Assembly: GCA_905182985.1 (NCBI GenBank)
Contig: CAJJDN010000017.1
Span: 567,775 to 631,774 of the forward strand
Source of the DNA: Paramecium sonneborni
Lineage: Eukaryota > Ciliophora > Oligohymenophorea > Peniculida > Parameciidae
Direction: 5' to 3'
DNA: 64,000 nt
Within the stretch, counting starts at the first letter, position 1, and the number at the start of each line of letters is the position of its first letter. Position numbers and translations under genes: made by a program. The notes under the pieces are model-generated. The model did not search any database. It had not been told where the DNA came from and saw only the letters and a program-made list of their open reading frames with translations. This document shows, in pieces, positions 32,735 to 45,018 of the stretch.

Positions 32735-34769
32735 TCATTTTTTACTATTTTTTAAATCATAGTTTAACTAATCAATGCATTTCTTCATTCTAATATTGTC
32801 TAACATAAGTTCTTCATAAGAAGGTCTACCTTAATTTCCACTTACACCTCCCCATTAATTAGATTGATTCATGGGATTATTACCCATTTTATTTTATGAA
32901 ATTTAATTAGGAGTTCCTAAATATGCACTATTAACTTATTAACCTGATGGTCCATATTATCCTATAGGACCATAGATTGGTTAACCATTAGGTCCATAAA
33001 TAGGTTATCCATTTGGTCCATAAACTATTTATCCATTTTAAGGTCCATATAAAGGTTATCCATTCTAACCATAAAGTGGTTATCCATTTGGTCCATAAAG
33101 TGGTTAACCATTTGGTCCATATTATGGTTATCCATTTGGACCATATTATGGTTATCCATTTGGTCCAAATAAAGGCTATCCATTTGGACCATAAAGTGGT
33201 TATCCATTTGGACCATATTAAGGTTATTAATTATTAGGATTGTATGTTTGATTCTAACCATTTGGACCTAATTGTCCATTAGCATTTGGTTATTATTTTT
33301 ATGTTGGTTATTATTCAGAAGGGTCCAATTAACCTAAAAGACCATTATCTTTTAATATCTTTAAAGCCTTATTATAGTCATCATGAACTTATTTTAAATG
33401 TTAACTAAATATATATATATTGATAATTACTCTTATTCTTATTTTTCAGCCTTTAAATCATCCAATTCTAATAAAGCATTGTCTAATTGTCTTTTCAATT
33501 TAGGTACATCACCTGCCTTTTTTGCATCATTTTATACATTATTCAACTTTTTACCTAAATCATCTTTATCTTTTCTATTAAATTTAATAATCATTTAGAT
33601 ACTCTGCATCTTTTAATTTATCTCTCACTTTACCCAATTCATCAAGTAATTAATTTCTATTTTTATGTAAATCATTCAATTAATCTTTTGCTTTATCTCT
33701 ATCTTTATTAACATCTCCTAAATTCAAATGTAAATTATCATTATCTAATTAAAGATCATTACATTTCTTTTCTAAATCTTTATTAATTTTCTTTAAATCT
33801 CCTAAATCTTTTTAAAGATCATTATTATCTTTAGCTAATTTACCCAATTTATCTCTGATAATTTAATTATTTATTACTTAATAGCTCCATTCTATTTTTC
33901 TAATGCTGCTAAATCTGCTAACATTTTATCTCTATCACCTTTTAATCTATTTAATTTATTCTTTAAATCATTATTCTCTTCAATAACTTTATCATTATCT
34001 TTATTCTTCTTTTTTAAATCATCAATTTCTTTCTTTAAATTATCATTATCTTTTGCTGCATTATTAGCTTTATCTATATTATTTCTTAAATCTTTGACTT
34101 ACTAATATTATATAACTATTTAAATACATTTCCTAATTTATTATTATCATCAAGTAAATCTTAATTTTTATGTCTAGCATCTCTCAATTAATCTTCTAAT
34201 GGACCAATCATAGCTTTTAATTTTTCATTTTCTTCTGGTAAATGTTTAATTCTATCTAATTCTGTTTATAATCTAGCTACATCATTTCTTAATTTTCTAT
34301 TTGCTTTAGCTTTTGCCGCAATATCATCTCGAAGTTTCTAATTTTCTTTTCCAATATCATCTTCTGGATCTCCTTCTTGTGTTCCCTCTTCACAATCAGG
34401 ACAAACACCATATTCATACTCTGGAAAATTACTTTTTCCTTAAGGTTTAGCTTTCTACTAATCCTATTATTTTGATAATAAATCATTCTTATGTTATTAA
34501 CAAGTCAAACAAAATGGACAATGAGTTTCAGGTTATTATTATTAATATCTAACTGTGTTTTCCATAGGTTTTGGCTATTAATATTGAGATTGTTAGAATT
34601 ATTATTATTAACCTATTGGAGCTGGCATGAAAGGAGCAGGTATTGCATTACTTGGATAATTTAGAGGATTCTGTGATTGCTATTGAATTGGTTAAGCTGA
34701 CAATATATTATTGTTGCTTTAATATTGACTACGACTCTATGGTTGTGTAATTATTTAATGTCCAGACAT
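32735..34769 (-). CDS. Coiled-coil protein with C-terminal GPNGQPLY repeats
   Basis: Four introns (26, 23, 28 and 26 nt) give 643 residues. Domains: a Gln/Pro/Asn-rich N-terminus, a possible zinc motif (HCPFCLTC ... YGVCPDCEEG, residues ~85-130), a long Asp/Lys/Asn-rich coiled coil (residues ~140-430; LEKQNGAIKQ, LKRQLDNALLELDDLK), about thirteen tandem octapeptides of the type GPNGQPLY, and a short conserved-looking tail (RPSYEELMLDNIRMKK). The repeats could form an extended or collagen-like-spaced sticky region. A structural role is likely but no family is recognised. Confidence 0.7.
32955..33235 (-). repeat. Tandem 24-bp repeat encoding GPNGQPLY
   Basis: Direct 24-base units run back to back with small changes; in the coding frame each unit encodes Gly-Pro-Asn-Gly-Gln-Pro-x-Tyr, where x is Leu, Gln or Ile. 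Because the unit is a multiple of three, unit gain or loss keeps the frame. Both strands are open here in several frames, which explains spurious open frames. Confidence 0.85.
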
Positions 34770-35120
34770 TTGTTGGTTAGGTTTTAATTTTTTATTTTAT
34801 TAAGTTTTACTTATATCTTGAACATTTTCTTTTATACATTAGATATTATATTTAATCAAATCTTTTTCAATTCCTTTACTAACATACTTTTTCTACTTAT
34901 TTTATTCTAACCTTATTTCATCATTATAACTATTTCAATCCTATCTTAAACATTCAAATGTCTTTAGTTACTTAAAAAAGATTATTTTAATCATTTTATA
35001 ACATTCTATTTTAGAAAAACTAATCCAAAAAAATTACAATTTTATTAAAGTACATTCACCAATTTTAATGAATAAGTATTAAATTTATTATTTTATCAGA
35101 TAAAATATTATTTTTTAAAA

Positions 35121-35953
35121 TCAATTACCTGGCACTTTTGTATCTTTTGTAACACTTGTAGATTCTGCCTTTCCCTCTGATACATATGAAAAGAAAACCA
35201 ATTTATAAAATAAATAGAGAGATAACTACATTGTTATTACTATGCCAATTATTATGTACTTCTTTTGGATCTATAATTTATCTAATTCTCTAATATTAGT
35301 TTATATATATTACTCTTTCAAATTAAAAATTAAGAACAATATTGAATTTCCAACTCCATATGTTATAATTAGCCATAAAAATAATTCATTCTAAAAATAA
35401 CATAGAATAGTGATTGGTAACAATGTTGACATGGAATAGCCATATAAACAAATAGTTTAGAAGAAACTCAAGTCTACTCCTAAGATTTTCATCACAATAG
35501 CTAAAATAACTGGAGTTCCAAATGCAATAATATACAACAAAGCAGTTGCTTAAGGTACATAACCAACATCAAATGATTAATTTTCTTTTTCAGAATCAAC
35601 CTACCTTAAATTTGCTATAGCTGTAATCATAAAAATTAGAGTAGCATTAATCCATATTGGACCCCATCTATTTAATTAATCTATAATTAATACAAATCAG
35701 GATTCTCTTTAGTTTAATTAATGAAATCTGGTTTAAAAGGTAAAAATGTTGCTTTAATTCTTGATATTACATCTGTTTCTGTAACATTGAAATATGGAGT
35801 ATAATATCTATTTTTAATGTTATAAATATACTCGACTGTTAAGAATGCACAATATCCTGTTTGTTTTTTATCTCCACTATCGTCTAATTTATTGAATTAC
35901 GCTGGTTATGCTTACTTTTCTTCATCTGTTTATTTTTAAACTCCAATTTCCAT
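35121..35953 (-). CDS. YIPF-family (Yip1 domain) Golgi membrane protein
   Basis: A 26-nt intron inside the family motif gives 268 residues. The Yip1 signature is visible: KPDFINQTKENPDLWGPIWI, followed by five hydrophobic helices (NATLIFMITAIANL, QATALLYIIAFGTPVILAIV, TICLYGYSMSTLLPITIL, LWLIITYGVGNSILFLIF, YIIIGIVITMQLSLYLFY). This is the layout of YIPF1/2-like proteins that bind Rab/ARF factors at the ER-Golgi interface. The N-terminal ~90 residues are cytosolic and polar. Splicing is needed to read PDLWGPxW, which supports the model. A divergent gene starts 224 bp away. Confidence 0.82.
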
Positions 35954-36177
35954 TCTATTCTGATAATTTTATTTTAAATAATAATAATTATTTATTGATG
36001 TCCAATTAAATCATTTAAATGGTTTACAATATTGAATGAATTAATAAATAAGTTCTTCAGGTTATAAATATATAATTTTCTAATTTTTTTATTTACCACT
36101 TTCCTTTTATAATATTAAATTTATACATGTAAGAAGATTTTACTTATAATTCTGAGATTATGAAATCATAGTTAAGC

Positions 36178-36988
36178 ATGCTGCCTCCAATAGAATAATT
36201 TACTCTATAATAGTTAGCCAATAAACGAAAAATAAACTTTAACATGATGCTTTCATTACCGGTTTAATATTAAATTCCTATATACAGTTTCTTTTAAAAG
36301 ACAAGGCATTGGAAGATAGAAAGGATACTATTGCAATATATAGAAAACGTAAATTCGAACCATTAAAACCTCAAAAACATAAGGTGACTTTAATTAATAG
36401 TGGTCGCATTCACTGCCCTGAATTTTGGTCAGACAAATATCAAAGTACTGCTTTAAGAGATTCACATATTGATAGAAACTTAAATAAATATAGATAAATC
36501 ATAAAAAATAACATCTAAGATTATTTAGTAAAATTTGATATGCAAGCTAAAGTATAAATAGAAGAAGCAAAAAAGTATTAATTTAATCGATTCAAGAATT
36601 AAATATTAAGAAATCTTAAAAAAACAAGGTTCCAGCTCTGATGAAGAATTTGCTCCTTCAAATAATGAATTAAATCTTAGTTAATGCACTCAAGATGAAA
36701 TTATTAATTTCTATAAAGATGTAAAAAAACATGATCCTGTTTAAAAGACAAGTTTGAAGAATCTTGATAAGATAACTTGCAATAGTGTAAAATAAAGTTT
36801 TATAGAAAAATTTGATAAAGTTATAGTTACATGTGATCGTAATTCAATTGCATCTAACAGAAATTCTTTAGATAGTATAAAGTAATATCTAAATACTATA
36901 TTATTAAAGCACTTGTGGATATGCAAATGTGAAATAACGAAATAAAAATATTATTGGTAGTAAGACAAGTAGAAGTCATTATAATTGA
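36178..36988 (+). CDS. Hypothetical Lys/Asn-rich protein
   Basis: Introns of 26, 22 and 28 nt give 244 residues and a clean frame. It begins MLPPIEQFTLQQLANKRKIN, has a short conserved-looking block (INSGRIHCPEFWSDKYQSTA, then LRDSHIDRNLNKYRQ) and ends in a polar tail with several Asn/Ser-rich motifs. No membrane helix or catalytic motif is visible. Divergent from the YIPF gene and tail-to-tail with the next minus-strand gene. Unrecognised. Confidence 0.55.
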
Positions 36989-37030
36989 TACTTATTTTAT
37001 ATTTATATATTTATGATCAAACAAATATCA

Positions 37031-37925
37031 TCACATTATTGTTTTTACTCTTTAAGAAGAAGATGTGAAACAAGATTTTTTTAGATTAACTTTCTTAGGA
37101 TAGGAAAAATAAGGTTATAGTCTATGTTAAAATAGAGGAGCTGTTTAAGGAGCAGTTTGAATATGAGTTTCCTTTGTTTCTGAAAGATATTTGATGATGG
37201 AATCTCTTTTTATTTATTCAAAAGGTTTATGTTTGTATTTATTTAATTAAAGTAAAACATATTATTTTTATTTAGGAGGAAAAACGATATGTTTTCTTGT
37301 TTATTGTAATTAAATACTAGGTTCACTAGGTGAGTCTGATATTAGATCAGAATCTTTTTTTTCTAATGTTCGTTAGTAGTATATGCGATCTCTGGTAAAT
37401 GTTCTGTGAACTTTTATATCTTACATACTAGAAAAATAAGAATCCCTATTAGAAGTATGATGATTATTTAAGGGATTAAATTAACTAGTAGTAGGTGTAT
37501 CTATCTTCTGGACGGATTTCTGAAATTTAGTCTTCATCCTTCCTTTGATTGCTCTTCTTCTTAAATCTTTAACTCTAAATAGAAATTGATGTTATTAAAT
37601 TATAGTTCTGGGATATTTAATGTCAATATTCAACTTGAGAATAAACTGAATTGATTACAATTTTTTAAGAAATCCACCCTTCATTTTCACTTTTTCTTCT
37701 TTGTTTAGGTAAATCATCTGAAATATTGATTAACTAATAACTATGAATAGCATTATTAGCTTTATGTAAACACTTTAAAACTACACTAGGTTTGAGTTAC
37801 TTATATAATTTATTGTAAAATTCAATTTTTTAGAATTTAACCTATTGATTTTCAGAGCTATCTTTAGCAAGTAACCTTGGATATTTACATTTATTATCTT
37901 GAGTATTGGTAATTAAAATTCTCAT
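37031..37925 (-). CDS. Hypothetical basic protein
   Basis: The N-terminal exon (MRILITNTQDNKCKYPRLLA to GWISQKIVINSV) and the C-terminal exon (RVKDLRRRAIKGRMKTKFQK to QRVKTIM) are well supported; the intron(s) between them near 37600 are not exactly placed. The C-terminal part is rich in Arg, Lys, Ser and Pro (IDTPTTSQFNPLNNHH, FTRDRIYYQRTLEKKDSD). The product is about 280 residues. It looks disordered with basic clusters; no family recognised. Its stop lies 42 bp from the stop of the convergent gene. Confidence 0.5.
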
Positions 37926-38014
37926 TAAATTAATTAAATGGAAACATCAATAATAGTATTTTTATGAATATACAATAATAATAATTAATAATTTCAAATT
38001 TTAATTTACTAATA

Positions 38015-39458
38015 ATGAATTAACAGCGTAGACTTTCTCCAGCTCCATCAAGTCCAATGCAACGGAATACAATAATTTCATGTATAAATTATAGTGAAAT
38101 TAGAACATTCAAATAGATTTCAATTCCTATAAGTAACTCCGTCAACTCATCCTGTATAATATGTATAAATGTAAAATCGTAAGACTTAAAAAATATAAAT
38201 TATTAGATAATGAAATAAGACAGCTTTCTAGAGAAAGAGAAACTAATTAAATACCTTATTAATAGTAAGTTTGTCAAAAAGGATTTTAAAGTCTTAGATT
38301 AATGAGTTAACCAGATGGTAATTCAAGTAAATCTCCAGTCGCTCCTGTTATGCAATCTTAACCCAATATTAGACCTAATTAAAACTCTAATTCATTATAA
38401 TTATATATAGACAATGCTTTAAAAAATTAAAGAGAAGAAATGTTAAAACTTATTGAATAATAAACTAAATAGATTGATTATATGCATCAATAATAATAAA
38501 TTATCATTTAATAATAATAACAACAATAAGAAAAAAAAAAAGAATTAAAAGAACCACTTAATTTTTAATCATAAATCAATTAAGTCAAAGAATAATTACA
38601 TTTTTAGATTACTTAAACTTGTAGAGAAATGATTCATAAATTATAAAAGCAAGAATAAACTGATTTTAAAGCTTTATAAGTGTAAATTGAAAAATTAAAA
38701 TCTTAACTTTATCAAATTAATCTATCAACTAGCAAATAATCTGATAAAATGTAATAATCATATAAAGGAAAAGAAAACGAATTAGAAGAATACTAATATA
38801 AAAAACATGCTGTTAATTAAACAAATTCTTTAGATAATTATGATTAATACATAAAGAAATATGAGTAATTCAATAAATAAGTTAATGATTATTTAATTAA
38901 TCGTAAAATTCCTGATCATCTAAGTTCAATCCTTAATTCTAGTAAAGATTCTAATAGTGAAATTCATGAAATTGAGTATATATAATCAGATCATCCACTC
39001 ACAGATATTACAAATATCTAAAATATTAAATAAAATAAATCATAATAATAATAAATCTTACAATAAATTGCTTAGCCATCTATTACTTAATAATTTATGA
39101 CTCAAAAGAATACTATTCAATCAATTAATTAATCTAATGAAGATTCTCCTATAAAAGCCTTAAATGAGTAAATGATGATTGATAGTTTAGATAATATTAA
39201 TGTTCATGATCCAAATAATCTATAAATTACTAAAGAAGAATTTGATTAATTGAAATGTATTTATTAAACTTTATTATAGCTTAAAGAATGTCTACAATTC
39301 ATGAAAATGATGATGAAGATGAAGAACTTATGTATCAAGTTGATGAAAATGGATTTATTCTTAGTTAAGATGGACATCCTTTAATTGACGATACAGGAAA
39401 AAGGATCTAATTAACAAAATAGGAAATTCTATTTTATAAAAGCAAAATTAATAGTTGA
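38015..39458 (+). CDS. Gln-rich coiled-coil protein
   Basis: Start MNQQRRLSPAPSSPMQRNTI, then one or two introns near 38100-38280 that I cannot fix exactly, then a long frame of coiled coil with many Gln (encoded by TAA/TAG): LLDNEIRQLSREREQ, REEMLKLIEQQTKQIDYMHQ, VKEQLHFQITQTCREM. The last exon follows a 22-nt intron and reads RMSTIHENDDEDEELMYQVD then ENGFILSQDGHPLIDDTGK, a neat C-terminal block. The total is about 455 residues. A scaffold role is a guess; no family recognised. Confidence 0.55.
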
Positions 39459-39481
39459 TATTATATATATATATTATACAC

Positions 39482-39799
39482 TCATTTATGTTTATAATAA
39501 TTGGTTAAACAACCCTATCTCTTTAAAAAACATTCAATATGATTCTCTTTATTTTATTACCCAACATTCCTTGCTGTTGTTATAGGAGATTTTACTCTTT
39601 GATCCAAAATTACCTTATTTATTCTCTCCATCATGTTTTAGATAGGAATTACTTTCTATTTGTTCCCTGATTCTTAATTACTTTATTAAGTTTTTATCCT
39701 TATAGGAGAGACGAATGATTTTTCTTTTGGACTTTCCAACTTTTCTTTATGAGGCTTTAAATAGAAATCCACATTTTAACGAAATTTTTAATAATTCAT
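39482..39799 (-). CDS. Small Lys/Gln-rich hypothetical protein
   Basis: A single open frame of 105 residues starting MNYQKFRQNVDFYLKPHKEK and ending NHIECFLKRQGCLTNYYKHK. It carries Ser-Pro motifs (ESPKEKSFVSPIRIKT, VKSPITTARN) that could be kinase sites. No domain. An additional upstream exon is possible but not required. It converges with the Gln-rich coiled-coil gene, 23 bp apart. Confidence 0.45.
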
Positions 39800-39956
39800 A
39801 AACTTTAAAAATAAGTTTTCTTTTTTATTTAATTAATTATTAAATTTTGCTATAAGTTTATAGACAGTAATATTTTCATATCTATCAATAAATAAATAAT
39901 AAATTCTACTTTCTTTGTATAATTAATTTATTCTAAATAAACAAAATTTAAAATTA

Positions 39957-40648
39957 TCATTTTTATTCTTCATAGTGATTATTTTGATTATGATTGCCAT
40001 TAATGTTAACATTTTAATTGAATTTTACAAGCTAAATTTTTTTGAGTTTTTTATCTATTTCAATTTCTAGATTAAAGAAATGTTATAATTTTTCTATTGT
40101 TGTAAATTAATCATTTTCAATTTCTTAAATTGTAAAATATTTAGCTACACAATCATTCTTAAATCTTGGTAATTTTATTTTATTAATCTCATATAATTAA
40201 CATTTATATTTACTTCCTCCTAAGATATTGAATACTTTTATCTATTTTCTTCAATTCTTTACTTTCTTTCTTCTTTATTAGGATTATCACCAGTATTTAT
40301 AACACATCCATTCTTTCTCATTACTCCTTTTTTTTAATTATTATCTATCCAAACCTTTTCTAAATCAATCTACAATCCTATTTTAATATGATAAAAGTTA
40401 AAACCCATAAAATCTCCTAAAGATTATTATCCAAGCATTCTTTAAGTTTAAATGTAAATTTAACCAATAGATTTATCTGGTAAACATTCTGATTAGATTA
40501 TACTTCTCCATTTTCCAATGCCAAATTTTTGTAATGCAAGTTTTAGAATTTTGACTTCTTCTTAAGACCAACCTGGAGATAGTGTATAATTCCATAAACT
40601 CTTAGATTCATTATGTGCTCCATGTTTTTTTCTTTTTTATTTCTCCAT
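39957..40648 (-). CDS. SANT/Myb-like DNA-binding protein
   Basis: One 26-nt intron gives 221 residues. Residues ~25-80 form a single Myb/SANT repeat: SPGWSQEEVKILKLALQKFG, then IGKWRSIIQSECLPDKSIGQ with the spaced tryptophans (W-W) and a basic recognition helix (IYIQTQRMLGQQS). After it come a conserved-looking block (GDFMGFNFYHIKIGLQIDLE) and a helical tail ending in Asn/His repeats. A single-repeat Myb suggests a chromatin-complex subunit rather than a classical transcription factor. The first 256 bp are repeated at 41411-41666 because of the contig overlap. Divergent from the gene at 40725 (76 bp). Confidence 0.75.
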
Positions 40649-41409
40649 TATTGGCGCTTTAATTAATTAAATACAAATATATTAAGTAATGGTTTTAAAT
40701 TAATTTTTATTATATAAATATATCATGAGTACTGTGACTAATGAATCAAAGAAAAAGGAAAGCATTGATAAAGCTTTAATTCAATAACAAAGAGAGTAAC
40801 TAAAGTAAACAGTTTTAGAAAGATTTATAAAAGATTTTGGAAAGAATAACAAAAATAAAATATAAGTAACTTACATTTTAGAGATTAGATTATAACCAAT
40901 ATTGTGAATGAGTATTTCTCAAAAACTAGAGTTACTGATGTTACTTTAAAAAATTTAAAATAATAAGTTTAATAGGCAATTCAAAATGCAGGATCAACAA
41001 CCTAATCTTAAGCAGATTAATCAATTAAGGAATCATAAGGTATAAAATTTTAGTATATTATAGTTACATAATAATAATAATTGTAATAGATTCCACAATA
41101 AAAGCCTCCAAGTAGTTAGTCTAGGAAATCAAACTAATAAATTTAATCACTTCCATAATAACGTCAAGATGTTTATTCTGAGACATCTTCAAAAGTATAA
41201 AGATTTTATTAATAAGGCACCAAAATCAGTTTACATGATGGAAGGTGATGAAGATGATGAATGGGCAACCTTAGTTAAATTTGATACTGAATTATATAAA
41301 AAGGAAAAAGAACTTGAAGGAATAAGAAAGTAAGAATTTAAGAAGAAAATCAAATCAGAATTGGATAGATAAATAAATGAAAAATAAAATAAAAAATAAG
41401 AAGAAGTAT
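40393..41409. repeat. First copy of a 1017-bp contig-end overlap
   Basis: It is repeated at 41411-42427 with constant offset 1018, separated by one N. It contains the 5' part of the SANT gene and the 5' half of the neighbouring coiled-coil gene. Confidence 0.9.
40725..41409 (+). CDS. Duplicate 5' fragment of the coiled-coil gene at 41743-43399
   Basis: This carries the same start (MSTVTNESKKKESIDKAL) and the same first three introns as the complete gene 1018 bp downstream, and is cut at the N at 41410. It is an assembly duplicate, not a second gene. Confidence 0.85.
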
Positions 41410-41410
41410 N
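41410..41410. other. Assembly join (single N)
   Basis: A single N marks where two contigs with overlapping ends were placed end to end. Confidence 0.9.
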
Positions 41411-42427
41411 AAAAGTTAAAACCCATAAAATCTCCTAAAGATTATTATCCAAGCATTCTTTAAGTTTAAATGTAAATTTAACCAATAGATTTATCTGGTA
41501 AACATTCTGATTAGATTATACTTCTCCATTTTCCAATGCCAAATTTTTGTAATGCAAGTTTTAGAATTTTGACTTCTTCTTAAGACCAACCTGGAGATAG
41601 TGTATAATTCCATAAACTCTTAGATTCATTATGTGCTCCATGTTTTTTTCTTTTTTATTTCTCCATTATTGGCGCTTTAATTAATTAAATACAAATATAT
41701 TAAGTAATGGTTTTAAATTAATTTTTATTATATAAATATATCATGAGTACTGTGACTAATGAATCAAAGAAAAAGGAAAGCATTGATAAAGCTTTAATTC
41801 AATAACAAAGAGAGTAACTAAAGTAAACAGTTTTAGAAAGATTTATAAAAGATTTTGGAAAGAATAACAAAAATAAAATATAAGTAACTTACATTTTAGA
41901 GATTAGATTATAACCAATATTGTGAATGAGTATTTCTCAAAAACTAGAGTTACTGATGTTACTTTAAAAAATTTAAAATAATAAGTTTAATAGGCAATTC
42001 AAAATGCAGGATCAACAACCTAATCTTAAGCAGATTAATCAATTAAGGAATCATAAGGTATAAAATTTTAGTATATTATAGTTACATAATAATAATAATT
42101 GTAATAGATTCCACAATAAAAGCCTCCAAGTAGTTAGTCTAGGAAATCAAACTAATAAATTTAATCACTTCCATAATAACGTCAAGATGTTTATTCTGAG
42201 ACATCTTCAAAAGTATAAAGATTTTATTAATAAGGCACCAAAATCAGTTTACATGATGGAAGGTGATGAAGATGATGAATGGGCAACCTTAGTTAAATTT
42301 GATACTGAATTATATAAAAAGGAAAAAGAACTTGAAGGAATAAGAAAGTAAGAATTTAAGAAGAAAATCAAATCAGAATTGGATAGATAAATAAATGAAA
42401 AATAAAATAAAAAATAAGAAGAAGTAT
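41411..42427. repeat. Second copy of the 1017-bp contig-end overlap
   Basis: It matches 40393-41409. It starts with the truncated SANT gene (41411-41666, minus) and continues into the complete coiled-coil gene. Confidence 0.9.
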
Positions 42428-43399
42428 AAGATGAAGATGCTTATGTGAAATTGCATCATTATTAATTGAATGTTTATGATTAAAGGGAGAAGGATAAATA
42501 AGATAATTTAAAGAATAAAATATATAATGAGAAATTACAACGAGATAAATAAGTTAGGGATGAATAATAAAGAAGGTTAAATATATATTTATTTTTAGAA
42601 AAATAGAATAAAAAAGAGAAAAAGAACTTGATAGTTTGTTGGTAAGAAAAATTAGAGAAGAATTAGAATTGGAATAAAGAGAGTAATTAAATAGAAGAAA
42701 TAAAGAAAGAGAACGTTTTTTGAGAATGATGAAAGAAAATGAAGAATATAGAAAAAAAGCTTTAGAGGATGCTAAATAGGAAAAGGAAGCAGAAACATAA
42801 ATGCAATAATAATATATCAGTTTATAAAATTAATTAGAAGAATAAAGAGAATTAGAAAGAAAATAAAGAGAGGAAAAGATGAAAAAAGTTATGGGTATGT
42901 TTGCTGAAGGAGTGGTTAAAGATTAAAAAGAATTAATTAAATAAGAAGATGATAAAATGTTAAGAAATATAATTTAGTAAAATGAAAGAGAAAAAATTGA
43001 AGAAGAGAAAAAAAAGTTAAAATAATTAGATTAGAGATAGTAATTAAGGTCATTTTTAAATTCTTAAATTGAAGAAAAAAAAAGAAAATAAGAAGAAGAA
43101 GAAGAACTTAATAAAAGATAAGCAGAAATTTGGAAATAAGATTTAGATAATTACAATGATCATGAAAAAAAAAAATTTGATGTAATTAAATCACATTTTT
43201 ACATTAGTATATTAAAGAAGTAAATCTTAGACATGCAGATATATTAAAAAGTTAAATCTAAGAAAAACAAAGTAAGGTTAAACAAAAGAGTACTAAAATG
43301 AATACAGCTGAATTATTATAAAATAAGGATAAACTAAAAGTAATTGCTTAAGAAATTCCAGATCTAGGAGAAAAAGTTAAAAAAGTAGAGATTTAATGA
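41743..43399 (+). CDS. Ciliary-type coiled-coil protein (TPH-like)
   Basis: Five introns (23, 24, 22, 23 and 26 nt) give 512 residues. Residues ~1-75 form a small helical domain (SIDKALIQQQREQLKQTVLE, RVTDVTLKNLKQQVQQ). After a Gln/Pro/Ser linker, residues ~150-500 are an unbroken, highly charged helix with Arg/Glu repeats (REELELEQREQLNRRNKERE, RFLRMMKENEEYRKKALED), similar to the trichohyalin-plectin-homology proteins of cilia such as MNS1 or CFAP53. The C-terminus (KMNTAELLQNKDKLKVIAQE) is conserved-looking. Location in axoneme is inferred from the type of coiled coil only. Confidence 0.65.
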
Positions 43400-43449
43400 A
43401 TATCAGCATAAAATATTATATAAATATTATATTATTTTTAAAATTATAA

Positions 43450-45002
43450 TAATTAATCATTAATAATAGCTAAATAAAATAGAATTTAAAGCTTATTAAT
43501 TGTAATAAATATTAATTGAAGATGGTGCTTTTAATATTATGTTAAATAAAAAAAGGATATTGATAAAGAATCTTTTAAATAACTTGATAACAAAAAATAG
43601 TATAAATATAAAAGTATATTTATTAAGGAAGCTAATTAGAGAAAAATAAAATAGCAATAATAAATAACTGAATATAAAATAAATATCAAAGTATGAGTAA
43701 CTTAAATATTTTATTTTATTTAATAGTAATTAGAATTAAATAAACTAAAGGGTCAAAACTACAAAAACTTAAAAGTATACAGACATTAGGTGAGGTAAAT
43801 TTCAAAAATAATTGGTTTAAGAAATCAAGAGACTAAAACTAAAAAAGGTTTGCAGATATCTTAAGTGAAAAAAATAAATATACGAGAGTTAAGATTATCT
43901 TTTCAAAATGAAAAAATAGAATACACCAAGATTTCATGATTTTGATACGTTTTATGTGAATAAAAATTTAATAAGCTACATGTTTATCGAAACAATGTAG
44001 TCAAAACATATAATTAAAAAAAGTATTTAATATCTATTATTTATTTTGAAAAAAAGTAAGAACCTGATGATTATTTAAATTATACAATTAGAATAATTAT
44101 TGAAAATTAATAAATTAAGCTCTCAATGCAGATTAGAATATATGAAGCCAATTTAAAGACTTTAAAAATATATGAAATTATTTATTTCATCAAAAATTTT
44201 TATTAGAGAAAAACTCGAGTGAAATTCATATTTTCTATATTTAAATTGCTCTTTTTTCATATAATTTAAGATCTAAGGGGCTATTAATCAATGAAAAATA
44301 TATTTATTATAAAATATGATAATATTAAAGATGAAGAAATAATATTGATATTAAAATGTTAAAAAGAAAGAATTCATAATGTTTATAGAAAGAGAAACCT
44401 TATTGTATTTTATAAAAGAGAGAGTTTGAAGGAAATTTATTTTAATTTGAAATCTAAATAATTTTTGTTAGATAGTGATTTTATTTATTTATTTCATAAT
44501 TTGACAATTTCTAGAAGTTTATTTTTGATTTAAATATAAGAAGGGAAACGAAACAAAAATCGATGGGTGCTTTTTTTGTTCAGATGATTAAAATTTACAT
44601 ATATTTAATGATCAGTATTTATACAAAAAATATAAAAATTTTTGCATTAGATTTTAAAAATCTTTAAAAATGTAATAAGAAGCAGATTATGTAAATATTC
44701 ATTTATATTTATTAAGAATTAAGATGAAAAATAAGTATACCAATTGAGGCAGTAAATTATTTGTTACAAGCAAGTTCAAAGGTAAGATTGAAAGTTACCT
44801 TATAGAAATCACCACATAGAAAATGAAAAATTAATGTTTCCAAACAGCAAGGAGTAGTGGGAAGTAGAGAGAGAAAAGATATTTCAGAATTCCATTTAAT
44901 ATTTTCATGACAAAATTGATAAAAATGAGGAACTAAAATCAATATTTAGAGACAGATATCCAAAGCTTAAATTGGATTAGACTTGTGATGTATAGTTCTT
45001 GA
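43450..45002 (+). pseudogene. Decayed multi-exon gene with in-frame TGA codons
   Basis: Long coding-like stretches occupy the whole region: KQKKDIDKESFKQLDNKK, LCEQKFNKLHVYRNNVVKTY, IRIIIENQQIKLSMQIRIYE, FIIKYDNIKDEEIILILKCQ, NLHIFNDQYLYKKYKNFCIR and a last exon NIFMTKLIKMRNQNQYLETD. Tiny introns can explain several breaks (for example 24 nt near 44780), but TGA at 43937-43939 and 43943-43945 interrupt one otherwise continuous frame at places where Trp would fit, with no GT donor nearby, and there is a frame jump near 44570. The product, if intact, would be ~450 residues. No family recognised. Its last codon is 16 bp from the next gene. Confidence 0.45.
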
Positions 45003-45018
45003 AATACTTATTTAGGAT

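Noticed and set aside
33000..33240. Regularly spaced direct repeats resembling a CRISPR array
   Set aside because: The 24-bp units are contiguous with no spacers and are in frame with a coiled-coil protein, encoding an octapeptide repeat.
39957..40648. Assignment of the SANT protein to the ciliate DNA N6-adenine methyltransferase complex
   Set aside because: Single Myb repeats occur in many chromatin proteins and no further motif ties this one to that complex.
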